This document shows positions 1 to 12,065 of a stretch of DNA of 64,000 bases, piece after piece. Every line of letters starts with the position of its first letter. The stretch's first letter is position 1. The DNA lies in NCBI GenBank assembly GCA_009760855.2, contig WPIO01000163.1:346001-410000 (forward strand), in the 5' to 3' direction. The DNA is from Cristatella mucedo (taxonomy: Eukaryota; Bryozoa; Phylactolaemata; Cristatellidae). The notes beneath the pieces are model-generated. The model searched no databases. It worked only from the letters and a program-made list of their open reading frames with translations, and was not told the DNA's origin. The translations under genes and the position numbers were made by a program.

Positions 1-2635
1 CAGCAGTAGCCGATATGGTCAGGAGCTATGCTAGCTATTCATGACTGGTCTGGTGGCTGCCTGGCAGGGAGGCCAGCTTTTTCTGGACTCCTCATCTCCT
101 CAGCACTGAAGTTGAGGAGATGCTGTAGCTGCGAGGCTGAAACCTTGTTGCAGGAGTTTGTTAGGTTGATGCACGTGCTGTACTGGCAGTGAGATACAGA
201 CGTTGTAGCGACTGTCGACCGCCGTAATTGGCTGTCACTGAGAATGTTGAGGCACCAGTGTCAAAGGGATCAGCCGAGAGCTGTCGCATCGGAAAAAGTG
301 TGCACTCACAGAAAGCCCATCGTATAGCTGCTGCTGTTTGCTCTTTCTCTTGTGTCATCTCTCTGTTCGGATGCGACGGAGCTTTCTTTCGCAACAGCGT
401 CTGACTGCGACGTTTAACTACGATCGCTGCAGGGCACAGAAACGATAAGCTCGCTCATGTCGAGTGCCACCTGGTCGTGTTAAGATGGACCGCCTTGCAG
501 CACCGGATCCACGTGGCCCGAGATCGCATGCGCCCGCGAGTCATCTGCCTGCTGTGCAGTCCTGCCGTTTGCCTGGAGGCGCGTCGCTCGTCGCTACTTG
601 TCGTGAGTGTTTGCGATGCAAAAGCTTGTGTCTATCGTGTTTCTTTCTGTCTGTAGCTGTCAGCATGGTGTTCAACCAAGTTATTATATCAATTCTCTCT
701 CTTTGTAGCCGGTCAGGCGATATAACTCTGCGGTTTTGCACTACGTGGCGTACTACATGGAGTCCTCGACCAACCGGTGAGCAGCAGCGGGCTTGACGTG
801 GGTCGAGGTCTTAGCTGCCGGCAGCCAGCCGCTTCAAGCAGCCTTCTGCTACCGAGCATTTCAGCCACTGACCAGCGTAGCTACTCCGGTGGCCTTGCAC
901 TCGAGCAGGCCAGCAGCTCCGAGCCGGCTGGCTGCAGCGAGGCGATGTCCCTCGGTGGCTGCAGCTGCACGGTACCTCAATGCACGCCAGCGGCTGACGG
1001 ACAGGCGGTGCCGTTTAGGGCTCATCGAGCGTCGTTGGCGATGCGTGTGAAAACGTCGAGGTTTCCACCTCTCTCGGCCGTGGCTGAGCGGCGCAAACAA
1101 AGGAATGGTTCACACATAGTAAACGAGGTCGGCATCTTACCGCCACCACGCTTGCAGTTACGGTCCCGTTTTGAGAGACAACCGGCCGGGAAAGGCTATC
1201 GCGGGCGTCTCTGCCCGAGAGCGCAGCTCGGTGCGACAGTAACCCGATTGCCCGTAGAAGTCGTTTCGCCCAGGGCAGAGGCCTCTTCTGTCTCCACGGC
1301 TGCCTTCACTGAGCGACGTCTGCTGCAGGTTCTGCAATCAGGCGTCTTGTCGCGCTCAAAGCTGTCATGCTGCACGCCGCATAGATCAGCTCGGCGACGG
1401 CTTCCACACCGTCTGTGCAGTAATCGTTCCCGAGCTTTGGGCGTGCACCGTGCGTTCAGGAACTCATGAGAGCGGTTTCGTGCTGCCTTCGGCAGCCGTG
1501 CATTGCAGACTCACTCACCTTCGAACCACCTATAGCGTGGATGATCACGAGCAGAACGATGCTAATGCTTCCAAGGTGGTGGCCAAAACGTCACCTGCAG
1601 GCAAACCAGGCGCAGGCAATGCCCTGAGCCTGGGTGGGCAGGGCGATGCACTGTGGCTGGGTGGCCGGCAAGCATCGCCCTGAGCCTGGGTAGGATGGGG
1701 TTGCCCTGTGGCTGTCAGGTGGGCTCGTGCTTTCGCTGCTGCGTTGCTGTGTTCTCAGTCAAGGCCAAGGTGGATCTGCTTCCCGATAAGCGCTTTTGCC
1801 AGTAAGCCCTGTGGGTGCTCATTATCGATTGTGTATGTGAGCGCCCAATCCATAATGTTGGCCGGGCAAAGCTGGAGCTCAGCTGCCGTCTATCCAGCGC
1901 CTGCCACGCATAGAGCTGGCGGCTTCCCACCACACTAGCCACCGACACGTCATCTCAGAGGGCATGATGACTCACTACGCACTTCTTCCAAGCGAGGCCG
2001 TGGTTTCGAAGTAGTATTATGCAGCTGATTCCAGCCAATGCCCACTCCAAGATGAGTCGGACGAGAGGCTCACGAGTCGAGGATCGAGGGCTTCTCCTGC
2101 TGCGTACCCTAGATCAATCAAAAGCGAGCGGAGGAGTCATTTGTCCGCACATTCCTCGACTTCAAACCGATTGCAGTGATTGCCGTCCTTCGAAAGAAGA
2201 AGTCTTTCCGAATGCTGCATCAGCAAGTTGCCAACGGCGACGGTAGAAATCTGTCGCCTCGAGTACCACTAAGTTCTTCCATTGTCTAGGTTTTTATCTC
2301 ATCTCGATTCTGTGTGCATAAAGCAATTTTTCTTCCTTGTTTTGGGTGATTTTATAATTCATTTTGCCGACTCAGCTCAACGACTTTAGTGCCGATTTTC
2401 ACGCACTGACTGAAGCTCTTCTCTTGTGGCTCTTGTGCGTGACCTAACTCCCAGCAAGTCATACACTCGATCAAATATGTTTCCCGCGATTGGCTTTGCT
2501 ATAGTGTGTTACAATGGAAACAGTGGTGGGACGTCGGATCACATGCGGGTCTCAGTCCAGTCTGCCAGTGCGCGGTGTCTACATCTCAGCATCCAAGTCA
2601 TGTGAATCGTCAAACCAACCGTAATAAGACTGTAA
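1..2635. other. No recognised gene; GC-rich part 0.4-1.5 kb
   Basis: Open frames occur on both strands between 0.46 and 1.5 kb, but none has a recognisable domain or clear splice-linked structure. A near-duplicate GCCCTGAGCCTGGGT appears at about 1621 and 1677. Nothing else is supported. Confidence 0.5.
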
Positions 2636-2639
2636 CAAC

Positions 2640-2815
2640 GCACAGGAGGTAAGGTACTCGCATCTTTGACCGATGATCGTCGTGGGTTTGAATCCTGCGA
2701 GTTGGACGACTCTTCAGGCTGTCAGCTGCAAGCGATGTGATAGGCTGATTATAGATGATAGGCTCTTCTTCAGCTATACACAAGTGAGGCTGTTACTAGC
2801 TTAAATGTTTTTCCT
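2640..2815 (+). mobile_element. tRNA-derived SINE (SINE1), diverged copy 4
   Basis: GGTAAGGTACTCGCATCTTT, a B-box GTGGGTTTGAATCCTGCGAG and CAGCTGCAAGCGATGTGATA align in order with the other copies. The rest is decayed. Confidence 0.5.
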
Positions 2816-3373
2816 CATACTGTCCTCAAACAGAAATCTTTCATCTTGCATCTCTGCTGCTTCAATTCTCCTTCCGACCTATCAGCATCAGTAGAATGTC
2901 TCTCAACACATCACCAGCCCGGTTTTCGATGAGGTTCGTATCTCCGACTGAGTGCACTGTGTGCCCACGCCCATATGATGCCGATGGACTGCAGACACTA
3001 AAGCTACGTAGGTGTATTAAGCTTTAAACTAGATATACCTCGACAGAAAGTCAGGACTGATTGTCCATCGACGGAGGTATGTGAGGACTAGTAAAGATCA
3101 TACCTATCCATGCAATCTACACTGAGGCTGTCTAGATTCTATGATGTCAGAAATCACAGATGCATTCAATCCAAGTGCTGACGTCGACTGTCCACTATCA
3201 CTCACACTTAACCCGCCTCCCATGTTAACTCCTCACTTAGTAAGTAATCCTAGTGGTGATCTAGCAGACTGGCTTCTCAAGCTGTGTTGGCAAGATGAGA
3301 AAGATCGGAGAGCTCTAGCGACAGTTCTCTCAACCTACCTACTTGCCGCGAGCCCTTTGACGCAGTTCCTTAC

Positions 3374-3505
3374 GAGCTGGTTTTGGTCTGGCGCTTGGGT
3401 ACTCGCCCCCGACCCAAAGTCTGACTGAGGTCGTGGAGGCAAGCAGGCATCATCTGTGAAGCGCCTGAAAAGAGATTAAGTGCTCTTGGGGCGCTATAAA
3501 AATGA
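3374..3505 (+). mobile_element. tRNA-derived SINE2, second copy
   Basis: ACGAGCTGGTTTTGGTCTGG, then GTACTCGCCCCCGACCCAAA, then GAAGCGCCTGAAAAGAGATT and CTCTTGGGGCGCTATAAAAA: the same order as the minus-strand copy at 48.7-48.9 kb. Confidence 0.55.
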
Positions 3506-6500
3506 ATTATATATATGTAGCTGGCGACCTCCAACCGTCAGTTATTTTCCGTTTGCTTATTTCTTAACTGCGGATTTAGCTACTATGATGCAGCGTAATG
3601 TGAATATTGTGTATGTGAAGGATATATTTTCATTGACTTTTCAAAGTGAGTTTCATGTTAAAGCATAGTGAATTAGTCACAAAGACAATACGCAATTATA
3701 GTGGAGGACCATCGGAAATGCGTGTTTTCACGATGGTCTAGCGGCGACCCTAACAGAAGAGTCGTTCGACAGAGAGAGTCGCGAGGTCCTGAGTTTGAGA
3801 ACCGCTGCTCCAGACTCTCTGCCCACATTTCCTGCCTCTCGCGATTGACTACGGGACTGCGCCGGTGCCATGCATAGCTTAACTTTACCTGCGCTGGCAT
3901 CCGGATGATATTGTCCCGGGCCTTTCGAACCAGACTGTTTTATGAGTGGAGGCTAAGTAAGAAATACCAGCAATGACCAGAGAACTAGAGCAACTTTCCT
4001 ACCACCGTGTCTTCATCCATCACAGCGTTTGGACGAGTATTGAGGAAGTGGACTACGTCCTGAGGAGCTCCTCCAACTCAGAGGAAATTTCAACTAGTAG
4101 TTCACTCCTGTTTTGAGAGCTAATGCTCAGAAAAGTCACAGCGAATTTCTTCAGAGGAGCATAACGAACTCAGAGAATTCTGAGTCTTAGGTAAAGTCTT
4201 CATGATTTGGTTTTCTTGATCTTTGTGTTGTCGGAGTTTGGTTCCGCGATCGATCGATGAGTACTTCCTTGAGAGCGCCTTTCGCTCTCATCCAGGGCAT
4301 CACTGGCACTGCACAATGGTTTACGAGTCTAAATCTCGGTGGGAAACTGAGATAATTGAGTTCGAGATGGACTAGTCAACTAGGGAACTGGAGTATGAGG
4401 TGAACCTCAGGGCTACTAGTAGCTTAAGGTCTGCTATACTTCTTTCTACAAATTTGTGACGAGACTCCTCCTGCACTATGCGAGTCGCCATGCATAATCT
4501 GAGGCTTCTACTTTGATACAGATGACACTGAAATTGTACCTTTGCTTTGCAGTCGCTTCCAGCTCTCACCTGGCAATCCTCTCAGCTCCGCTGCATCATC
4601 GGCTATTCTGACGTCGAGAGGCATTGATGGCAGTCAAAGCTCTCTCGAGGCTGAAACAACGATACCCGACCATCTTGCTAGTTGCGTCAGAGCCAAGAAC
4701 GTGACTCGGAGATTGGAACGTCCAACGCTCGAAATCAGCTCTGGGCTTCACCTCAAATAGACCTGCGGCTGACGCTCTGTTTGGCTGCTGAACTGCGAAA
4801 GTGGACTTTGCTGCACCCGATCAGCGGTGCACAGAGATCTGCACTCTGCTCGGCACGCATGTGCCCAAGTTCGTGGAAGCCCTACTTTGCTGCGCCCTGG
4901 ATGCGGCATCCAGTTACCTCCATGCATTTGTTTACGTCAATCTCGACTTCTGTAATTTCCTACGCAGGTCCTGCCAGCCCATGCTGGAACTTACAGTTGG
5001 TGCGGAAAATCTGCAACCGGGTTTGCGCTGTGTTGAGTAGTCACCAACTTGGCCTACTGCTTTGACCATGGCGCTTGCTTACAGATCTAGCGAATGTGTG
5101 CCGCATGGTTGTATTGACAAACTCTTGAGTTCCATGAATCTCGGTTTCCGGTCCCGCGCATTATTGCTGCCATTATTACTCCTCTCCAGGCTGCATCATA
5201 ACACGAGCTGGTCCTCGATTGACATGGAGTTGCGTGCTGCAACCAACTGGCGGGCGCCAAAAGAGCGGCGGTGAACGATTTTCCCAAGGAAAGTAGGGAA
5301 GTATACCTATATCACTGGAGTCAATTTCCCCAGGCCCGCGGCCAGGAGCAACTCATCATATCTTGCCCTCCACACCTGAAAAGCCTGACCTTGACCCGAC
5401 GTCAAAATCCTGCTCCGTCCTTGCAGTGATCAAATCACGATTAACTGCTTCCTCAATAGCGTACGTAAAAGCGCCTAGAAAGAGATTTAATGTCCTTCGA
5501 GGGGCAGCTGTATACATTATTATCAGTAACATATTAGGTGCAAAAGCTGATGCATGTCGAGACCGCCTAGTTCAGTACAATTTGTTGGCCTGAATAAGCG
5601 TTATGGATAGGAGCAGCTGCTTGTCTGGGTGAGCCAATCAGAAGTTGGAAGCTATTGAGCTCATCCGTATACTAAAGACTTAGAGCAGTTTTTGCTTTTA
5701 AAAGGCTCGCAAGTTATTTTTACCACTTGTGCGTCAATTTTTACTTTAGAACTACTGCTTGATTGTTTTCATTTGCTATTTGTCGTGATTGCTTTTGTGC
5801 ACACTTATTTCCGCTCAAAGCATCGGCAGCAGCGCTAGCCTCTGTGCTACGACGACTGTCCTACGATTAAGTTCCACCCAGCTCTCGCCTTAGCATGGGT
5901 CAGCGGCAAAAACCTGTGGAGGCTGATTTACGAACAAGATATTTGGGGAAGTGGTACCCAATTTCTTTTCATTCTGATAACTGCTTCGATTTGTTGACCG
6001 CGAGCGGTTTTACATGTCGGACATTTTGTCATAATGGCGTTCTGTGACAGCAATGCCTGGACCTCGCCAAGCCTAGAGGTGAACACCGGAATCTCTCTTA
6101 GAGAGTGCACTCTGTACTTATCTAGGCTTCGAAGTCGGGTCATACAAGTGGAGAAAGTTTAGATAACCGCGTCCTTTTCTATTGAATAAAACACGACGGC
6201 TCCTCATTTTATTCATTTTAGCGACTAGTGTAGCCGAATAAGCTATTGCTGAGGGGGTCACAAGCTGAGTCTTCGCCCAGTGAAGTAGGATTCGTCACCT
6301 TCAACGACCGAGCCCTTCGGCATATGTAAAGCGCCAGTATGGAGATGTTAGTTCTCTTATGCACAATAACAAATTAATTGTTACCTATACAATGCTCGGT
6401 CGCACGTCTGGCATATCATGACCAGCCAGCGGCTAAGAAATGAAAGCGACCCCAACATACTCACTTGTCGCCCAACATGGTTGGTATCTTTTAGCAGACT

Positions 6501-7208
6501 GTTTCCGCCCCCAGCCCCGCCTAAAGACACTACTAATTCCAAGGGTCTTTTCATGCAGACTGAGCCTGATGCGCGTTGGCTGCACTTTTTGATGCAAAGA
6601 CGGTTGCAACAGAGGGGCTAATCCTTTCTCGCAGCGCTGCGGTGTTCACTCCTCCCTATTTATTCCAAGAAGTATACTCCGATATCTCCGTCCAAACGAA
6701 GCTGACGCTGGCTCCTGTCGGCGACTGACATGTCTTGCTGCGTGGTTCTGCCCGAGTACCCACCTTTTCCGACCGACAGTCCACTTCGCCTCATTCTGCT
6801 TCGACACAAATCGAGACGCGTACTCCGAGCTTTGACTAAACAACGCTCACTCGGAAAGCCTCTTCTCCAGTGGCATCTCAGCGTCCTGGCCTGATATAAT
6901 ACGGTCGCGTGTTGGTCCCTAAAATTTGGCATTACCACCGTCTGAGATGTCTCTACACCTGCCGTGAGGAAGCAGCGCGTACGAAGGTGCGACCCGCACA
7001 GCTCAGCTATCGGCTCCTGCTCCACCAGTCGGCAGCTCGTTAAACCAAATGGCCATCGCCAGGCCGCTGGGTCAGAGGCCGCTCGCTTGGTCCAAGGACA
7101 GACCGCTGGATAGTGATAAGTGCTGCGGGGGTTAGAGGAGGTTCGCTCTCGCTCTCTTTCGAGCTCGGCAAATACTTTGCGTCTGAAATCAAAAGACTGG
7201 TGACTTAC
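3506..7208. other. No recognised gene
   Basis: Only short frames without family resemblance. A degraded LINE-tail-like word (AAAGCGCCTAGAAAGAGATT) is at about 5468. The minus frame continuing below 7209 past the two GTAAGT donors is not believed to be coding. Exons of gene A downstream of 7209 may be hidden here. Confidence 0.5.
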
Positions 7209-7225
7209 TGGACGAGCTGACTTAC

Positions 7226-7736
7226 TCAAAATTCTCAGGATCGCCTGCCCCTGGCGTTGGCCGAGATGTTGTAGACGAGCAGGGCGCCGCCGTGGCGACC
7301 CTTGGGCCTTATCAGCCGAACTCGCCTCGTCGACGCCGATCTCGGCTGTGGTCACCGGCGCCTCTACTTTGGCCGCAGCACTTCCGCCGTCGAGCTCTGC
7401 CGGGGCAGCGTCTTTGTCCTCTGCCGGGGTGGCGTCATTGTCCTCCTCCAGGGTGGAGTCATCGGACGTTTCAACCGGGCCCGAGGGATGTGAAGCGTCG
7501 TCGTCGGCCGTGCCGTCGCCGATGTCGTCCTCGTCGTCGTAGTTCTCCGTCTCGTCGTCCTCAGAATCTTGGTCGTCCTCCTCTCCTCCCAGCGCCTCTT
7601 GCGCATCTTCGGCAGCGCCGGACGAGACGTCGCCGGGCTGGTCTACCTCGACGTTGGGTCTCTTTGATGCAGCGAAACGCGACTCGACGTCCGCTCTGCC
7701 GTATTTCGGATCATAAGTCGTTCGGGTCGACCGCTT
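7226..7736 (-). CDS. Gene A: acidic exon (boundaries uncertain)
   Basis: Seen: a minus-strand frame open from a TAG-containing acceptor (TTGTAG|AAG) through TTYDPKYGRADVESRF, AASKRPNVEVDQPGDVSS, then a very acidic part (GGEEDDQDSEDDETENYDDE, DDIGDGTADDDAS), then DDSTLEEDNDATPAEDKDA, VTTAEIGVDEASSADKAQ and RRRPARLQHLGQ. The sustained, varied acidic composition over more than 120 residues without stops supports coding. Two perfect GTAAGT donors lie 17 bases apart (exon ends 7226 or 7209), after which the frame turns repetitive and improbable. The function is unknown. Acidic low-complexity regions occur in many cytoplasmic and nuclear proteins. How it joins the CUB exon is unclear, because the phases do not match directly; it may belong to another gene. 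Confidence 0.5.
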
Positions 7737-7799
7737 CTACAACGCTCATCTGCCCCGGAAGAAGCTGAGCCACCGTCGCCGCCGTCACACTAGTGCGAC

Positions 7800-7881
7800 C
7801 GTGGTCGTGCGTCCGTCGCTTGGCCATCTTCTTCCTCGCTGTCGTGCGTTTTGTCCAGCGGCGTTTCTGAAAAAACGTGGT
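7800..7881 (-). CDS. Possible short acidic exon downstream of the CUB exon
   Basis: Seen: a very good acceptor, CACGTTTTTTCAG|AA on the minus strand, is followed by a frame needing one incoming base, exactly what the CUB exon leaves. It reads ETPLDKTHDSEEEDGQATDA and RPRSH, then a TAG at 7790-7792. If spliced to the CUB exon it would end a secreted lectin-CUB protein with a short acidic tail. Alternatively a weak donor (CACG|GTCGCA at 7799-7800) leads on to the acidic exon at 7226-7736. The end given here is that weak donor; the stop-codon version would end at 7790. Confidence 0.35.
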
Positions 7882-7987
7882 TTTTTGCGATGGTTTTCTC
7901 TGCTGCGTCGCTGCGCTGCCCCCGCTCTATCTGGTCCTTCCTCGCCTCTTCCTCTTTTCTCTTCTCTCCGCAGCCTTACGCAGCCAC

Positions 7988-8093
7988 ATCCTTACCTTAA
8001 CCTTAATCTGACCTTAACCTGACCATAACCTGACCTTATCCTGACCGTAATCCGACCTTGACCTGACCTGACCTTAACTCTGACCTTACCCCG
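7988..8093. repeat. Tandem TTAACCTGACC-like repeat in gene A intron
   Basis: Irregular 10-12 base units of the type CCTTAACCTGA repeat about ten times on the plus strand. At least six contain exact TGACCT (AGGTCA on the minus strand), the half-site bound by nuclear receptors, in direct-repeat order. It sits at the start of the intron just after the CUB exon. It could be a plain minisatellite; regulatory use is only a possibility. Confidence 0.8.
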
Positions 8094-8125
8094 CCCCAGA
8101 GCGAGCGACGCGCCGCGCGACGAAC

Positions 8126-8497
8126 CTGTGTAGTGGAGCCACACGCCGCCTCTGGTCGCTTGTCTCGAGCTGGTGACGAACGTGACCCTGAGGAAGTTTC
8201 CGCGCTGCCGCTGCTGACGAAGTCCTGATTTTCCAGAGCAGCGTGACCGCCCCGTGCCACCGCCGCACCACGAGCGGCCGCCGAGCAGGTCCCTCGTGAT
8301 GACAGACAGTCGTCGCGGTCCTCGAGCAGCACGCTCTCGGCCCGAAGCGTCACCCGCCCCGCCGAGTAGCGTGAATGAGCATTTCAGGCCGCTCGCGTAC
8401 GGATCGGGATAGCCGTAGCTGGCAATGAAACCCTCGCGGGCTTCCAAGCGAGGGAAGCGTCGCTGCGGCAGCGAGCACATGTCCTCCAGCCGGGTCA
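8126..8497 (-). CDS. Gene A: CUB-domain exon with internal frame changes
   Basis: Seen: a strong acceptor, CGACTCTTTGCAG|TG, and donor ACACAG|GTTCGT on the minus strand, 372 bases, phase 1-1. The first part reads RLEDMCSLPQRRF and EGFIASYGYPDPYASG then LKCSFTL, and the last part reads GNFLRVTFVTSS and GGVWLHY. These are the start and end of a CUB domain (I-x-S-x-x-Y-P-x-x-Y, C-x-(W/F)-x-(I/L), then N-x-L-x-V-x-F). Between them the CUB-like core RVTLRAESVLLEDRDDC is present only in the +1 frame, and the frame then returns to LSVITRDLLGG. At least two compensating single-base changes are therefore implied. The continuous first frame has no stop but loses the core beta strands. CUB domains are extracellular protein- or ligand-binding modules. 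The following intron opens with a tandem TGACCT repeat. Confidence 0.65.
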
Positions 8498-9241
8498 CTG
8501 CAAAGAGTCGAGACAGAGCTTGTGCTTCGTTCGCCCACGCGCCGGCCTACGAGGAGCTCTCCGGCGGCGGAGCCCACTCGGCTCCTCGCTCCTCGTGGCT
8601 CTGCGAAGCTAATCAGCACGGCGGAGGCATTTACGCTGTCGCTTGACGCTTCGTGACGCTTCGGCGTTTTCCAGCTGCTCCCGCGGCCGGTTTGTAAGAA
8701 AACTCTCGCCTCACCCATTCCCGCGAGCGAGCGGCGCTGCCATAAGTGGAGATGCTGAGTCGGCCAGTGCAGCTCCAGCAGGGGAGTAGAAAATTTAGCC
8801 CCGTATAGACTCGAGAATCTCTGGGCGCCTGTGACCGAAGCCTCGATCTAGGCCGATTAGCCAGAACAGGCACTTTTGGGGAAATTCTCCTGCCGTCTGG
8901 TCCGAAACTCTTGTGCAGAAACCGAGAGAGGATAGATGTTCGGATGATCTCGCCGAGAAAAGCAGGCAGCGCGTGGCAAAAGAGGATCGACAATCGTCGT
9001 CGCATATCGAAAGCGCCCCGCCCACTTTAAATTCCTAGCAATTGTCAGATTGTCGTGGCGGAAGCAGACGACGCACGTTTCGCGGCTCGAAGTCGATGCT
9101 GGCCGCCGCGACAAGCTACCGGACCGGATCTTCGAGGCCTCGATTGCAACCTCGTGCGGCTCGAGAACCTCGAACCTCGCGCGCACGAAAGAAGATGCAG
9201 ATTTCCCGCGCGCAAGGTGGCCGAAAGATGTCGTCGCTCAC

Positions 9242-9473
9242 CGTTAACGCAGGCGTAGGTGGCTTGAAAAGCGCGTCGCCCTCGGCCGCTACGCGTCGAC
9301 GCGGTAGCAGTCCCCGTCGGCGAGTGAACAGCGCGACCGGTCTTTCGGCGATCCGTCGGCGATGTACACCAGCTCCCGCACTCGGATCAGGCTGTCCCCG
9401 GGACAGTGAAGGTCCAGAAATGGCGTCTCTGAACTGCCGTCGACGCAGGTTGTCCGGATGTGTGGAGCTCCGT
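9242..9473 (-). CDS. Gene A: SUEL/rhamnose-binding lectin-like exon, frameshifted
   Basis: Seen: acceptor CCCCCCACAG|AC and donor AACG|GTGAGC bound 232 minus-strand bases. The first frame reads APHIRTTCVDGSS, LDLHCPGDSLIRVRELVYIA, RSRCSLADGDCYRVDA and then hits TAG at 9289-9291. The end of the exon is lectin-like only in another frame, AFQATYACVNG, ending one base before the donor. L-x-C-P-G-x-x-I and the closing Y-x-C are typical of SUEL/rhamnose-binding domains. A phase 1-1 exon should have a length of 3n (231 here), so 232 points to one extra base near 9290-9310. Either this copy is damaged or the base is a sequence error. The C-terminal half is shorter than in genes B and C. No signal-peptide exon was found upstream. 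Confidence 0.6.
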
Positions 9474-11566
9474 CTGTGGGGGGCGTATTCGATCTGACTG
9501 AGTCGCACTGCCGCGCTGCCCTCCGAGAAGACGAACGTTCGTGAAGACGCGTGTGCAGGGAAACGTCTCATGCAGGGGCTGCAGGCAGCGCTGGTTTGTA
9601 CCGGGGCTGGCTGCTGAAGGCCGAAACGGATCGTACTGGCAGACACCTGGGTTCCAAGCGATGTGAGGGATCGAGCTACCACTGAAAGGCAGACTCGATT
9701 TTCGTACCGAATCTGGCTTCCCGCTAATCAGGGACGACGAGTAAATCAACGACACGACACGGCAGCCTGAGTGCCGGTGGCTCGCTGGCACTTCCCAGCA
9801 ACGGCCACGTCGCCTGCAATGACCTCGTTCGCCCGCTGTTACAGCCAAGCTCTTTACTCCCGGACCGTATTGGCTTGGCGGCAAATTCTCGCGGCATCGG
9901 AACCCTCGCAATCCGCTCTGGCTCTGTCGTCGTTGCCGTGCGGCCCTCCGACGATCGGTGCGACTAGTACTCCCACGCTGTGGAGGGCCCAGGCGCGGCA
10001 AGCGATCTAGCCCCCCTAAAAAGTCAGCACCTCGACCGTTAACCCCACAGGGCGAGAGCTTGACCTTGGAGAAATTCTTGGCAAAATCCTGGCTACTCGT
10101 CTCGCTCAGGCAGCTTCGTTATGCAGCTTCAAGGTGTCCGTGCTAGTTCAATCTGCTCAGTCGAGGTTGCTCACACAAAAAATGCCTCTAGCAGCCGTAC
10201 CGTGATGGCATTGGCATCGGATGATGGTGCTCGTCGTCTTCCTTCCGCCGAGCAAGCCCGCGGGATTGAGGACGGCTACCGCAGCGACCGTGTGCAACAA
10301 GTGCCTCGTAAGTCAAAGCTAGCTCTGGCTCCTGTCGCTTGTCGTCTGCGGAAATCAGCTCCAGTGACTTCGGAGAGCGTCGCAGGGTTAGGAATGGGCA
10401 CCTCAGAGCTCGCCTCGTAATTGCCACCACCAGCTGAAGGAGACGACTTCATGAACTTCCTACGACTTCCTGTACTCCATACGACTTCCAGTACTACTTC
10501 CCCTACTTTCCACGACTTCGTGTACCGACGGATTTCGTTATCGATCGCACGAATATCTCAGGTCTTCAGTCTTTGAAAGCTAAGAAAATATTGACTTTTG
10601 GCTTGCTAGAGTGAAAGAGTATCTACATCAATGTTTAAATGTATGTTGTGCTGCACAGCTGGATGCGTTTTTGCCTCTAGAACACGACACAGGTAGTTAA
10701 CTGGTTGGGATGGGGCGGCTGAAGCCTTAGTTAGCTGTGCCTACCTGCGGTGGTGAACTGTGGGCGCCAGGCCAGACTGCCCCAGCCACAGTAACTGCAT
10801 GCCAAGCCCAACTGGCCAAAAACTGATGCCCTGAGTATCCCCTTAGGAGCCCGAAGGCATCTTTCTGTGCGGCTACCGGGTTTCCTAAAAAGGGTCTACC
10901 ACTAAGTAAGGACGGTTCGAGAGAGTTTTGTTGGCAGCGAGCCTTCGGCGAACGATGTCTTTGCGTTTTTCTCCACAGATATTCTAGTTGTACTCCATAG
11001 ATGGGGCTAAAAGGGTCGCTCTCAGCTGTTGCTTAGCGAGTGGAACTATTAAATAATTTCATCGCTTGTGACAGTAGGAGGGAAGCGTAGGGGAATAGGG
11101 GATGACCCTGGGCACTGCCCAGCTATAAAGGGGGGCAAATGCCCTCTGACTCTCAGGCTCCGTTGCTGCTTATTTAATGAGATAGAATTGTGGAGGCTGG
11201 AGAGAAAATGCCCGCTGACCTTCAGGCTGCATTAATGCTGCTTATTGAAAGGGATAACAATTTTGGAGGTTCAAAAGTGATTAATTCTTCTAAAAAAACC
11301 CGTTTTACGAGGCACAAAGTATTTGAACTTGGCACTTAAGATAGCTTGTCCCCAGGATATTCCGAATAGAAATCCTTGGGTTTGTATCGCTCCCTTCAAA
11401 GTAGAGGCTTAGCCACAATACTTACTAAAATCTTGGCTACAGCTTCGAACTGAACTAAACTGAACAACTGAAGCGGGAAAGAGCGATAGAGAGAGAGAGA
11501 GAGAGAGCTAGGAAATACGATAGCTGGGCACCAGAGCGAGGCTTCAGAGCGAATTCCGTCGATCTT
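9474..11566. other. No recognised gene; expected site of gene A 5' exons
   Basis: GC-rich to about 10.4 kb with overlapping open frames on both strands but no signal peptide or domain recognised. 10.45-11.55 kb holds low-complexity GACTTCC repeats and a short (GA)n at 11490. Confidence 0.45.
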
Positions 11567-12065
11567 TAGCGATAATAATAATAATATTGCTCTTTAATAA
11601 AGCGCCCTCAGAGAACTCAATCTCTCTCTAGGCGTTTTACATTTGCTGCAAAGGGAAACGCGATTGAATCGTGAGTAATATCATGCTTGATAGACCACAT
11701 GAATAACATGGTTAGGGGTGACATGCACAGGGTCAGCATGCAAATGTGGTTAGTGGCAGCATGCACAGTGTCAACACGCATAAGCACGTGAAGGACGAAT
11801 CACAGGGACCCACTAAATGCTGTCCTGAATAGGTGCGTCTTAAAGTTCTTTTTAAATGTGCTCAAGTCAGGGAATGTTGTGAGGCAAGTCGGGAGGGAGT
11901 CCAGGCTTTGGGAGCGTACGAACTAAATGCACGGTCTCCAAAGGATTTAAGGTTTGTACGAGGTATTTTTAGACTGCTGGATTCCGAAAAGCGGGTGGTA
12001 AAATGCTTGGCCTGGTGGGGGAGTAGATCTGAGATATAGGCTGGAGCCAAAGAATGAAGTGACCT
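11567..12065 (-). mobile_element. LINE family 1, 5'-truncated 3' end
   Basis: The minus strand carries MAPAYISDLLPHQAKH and PRTNLKSFGDRAFSSYAPKAW, the C-terminus of the family 1 reverse transcriptase. The family 3' UTR follows, then AAAGCGCC-like sequence and an (ATT)n end at 11567-11585. It is very similar to the 39.1 kb and 54.7 kb copies. Confidence 0.8.
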
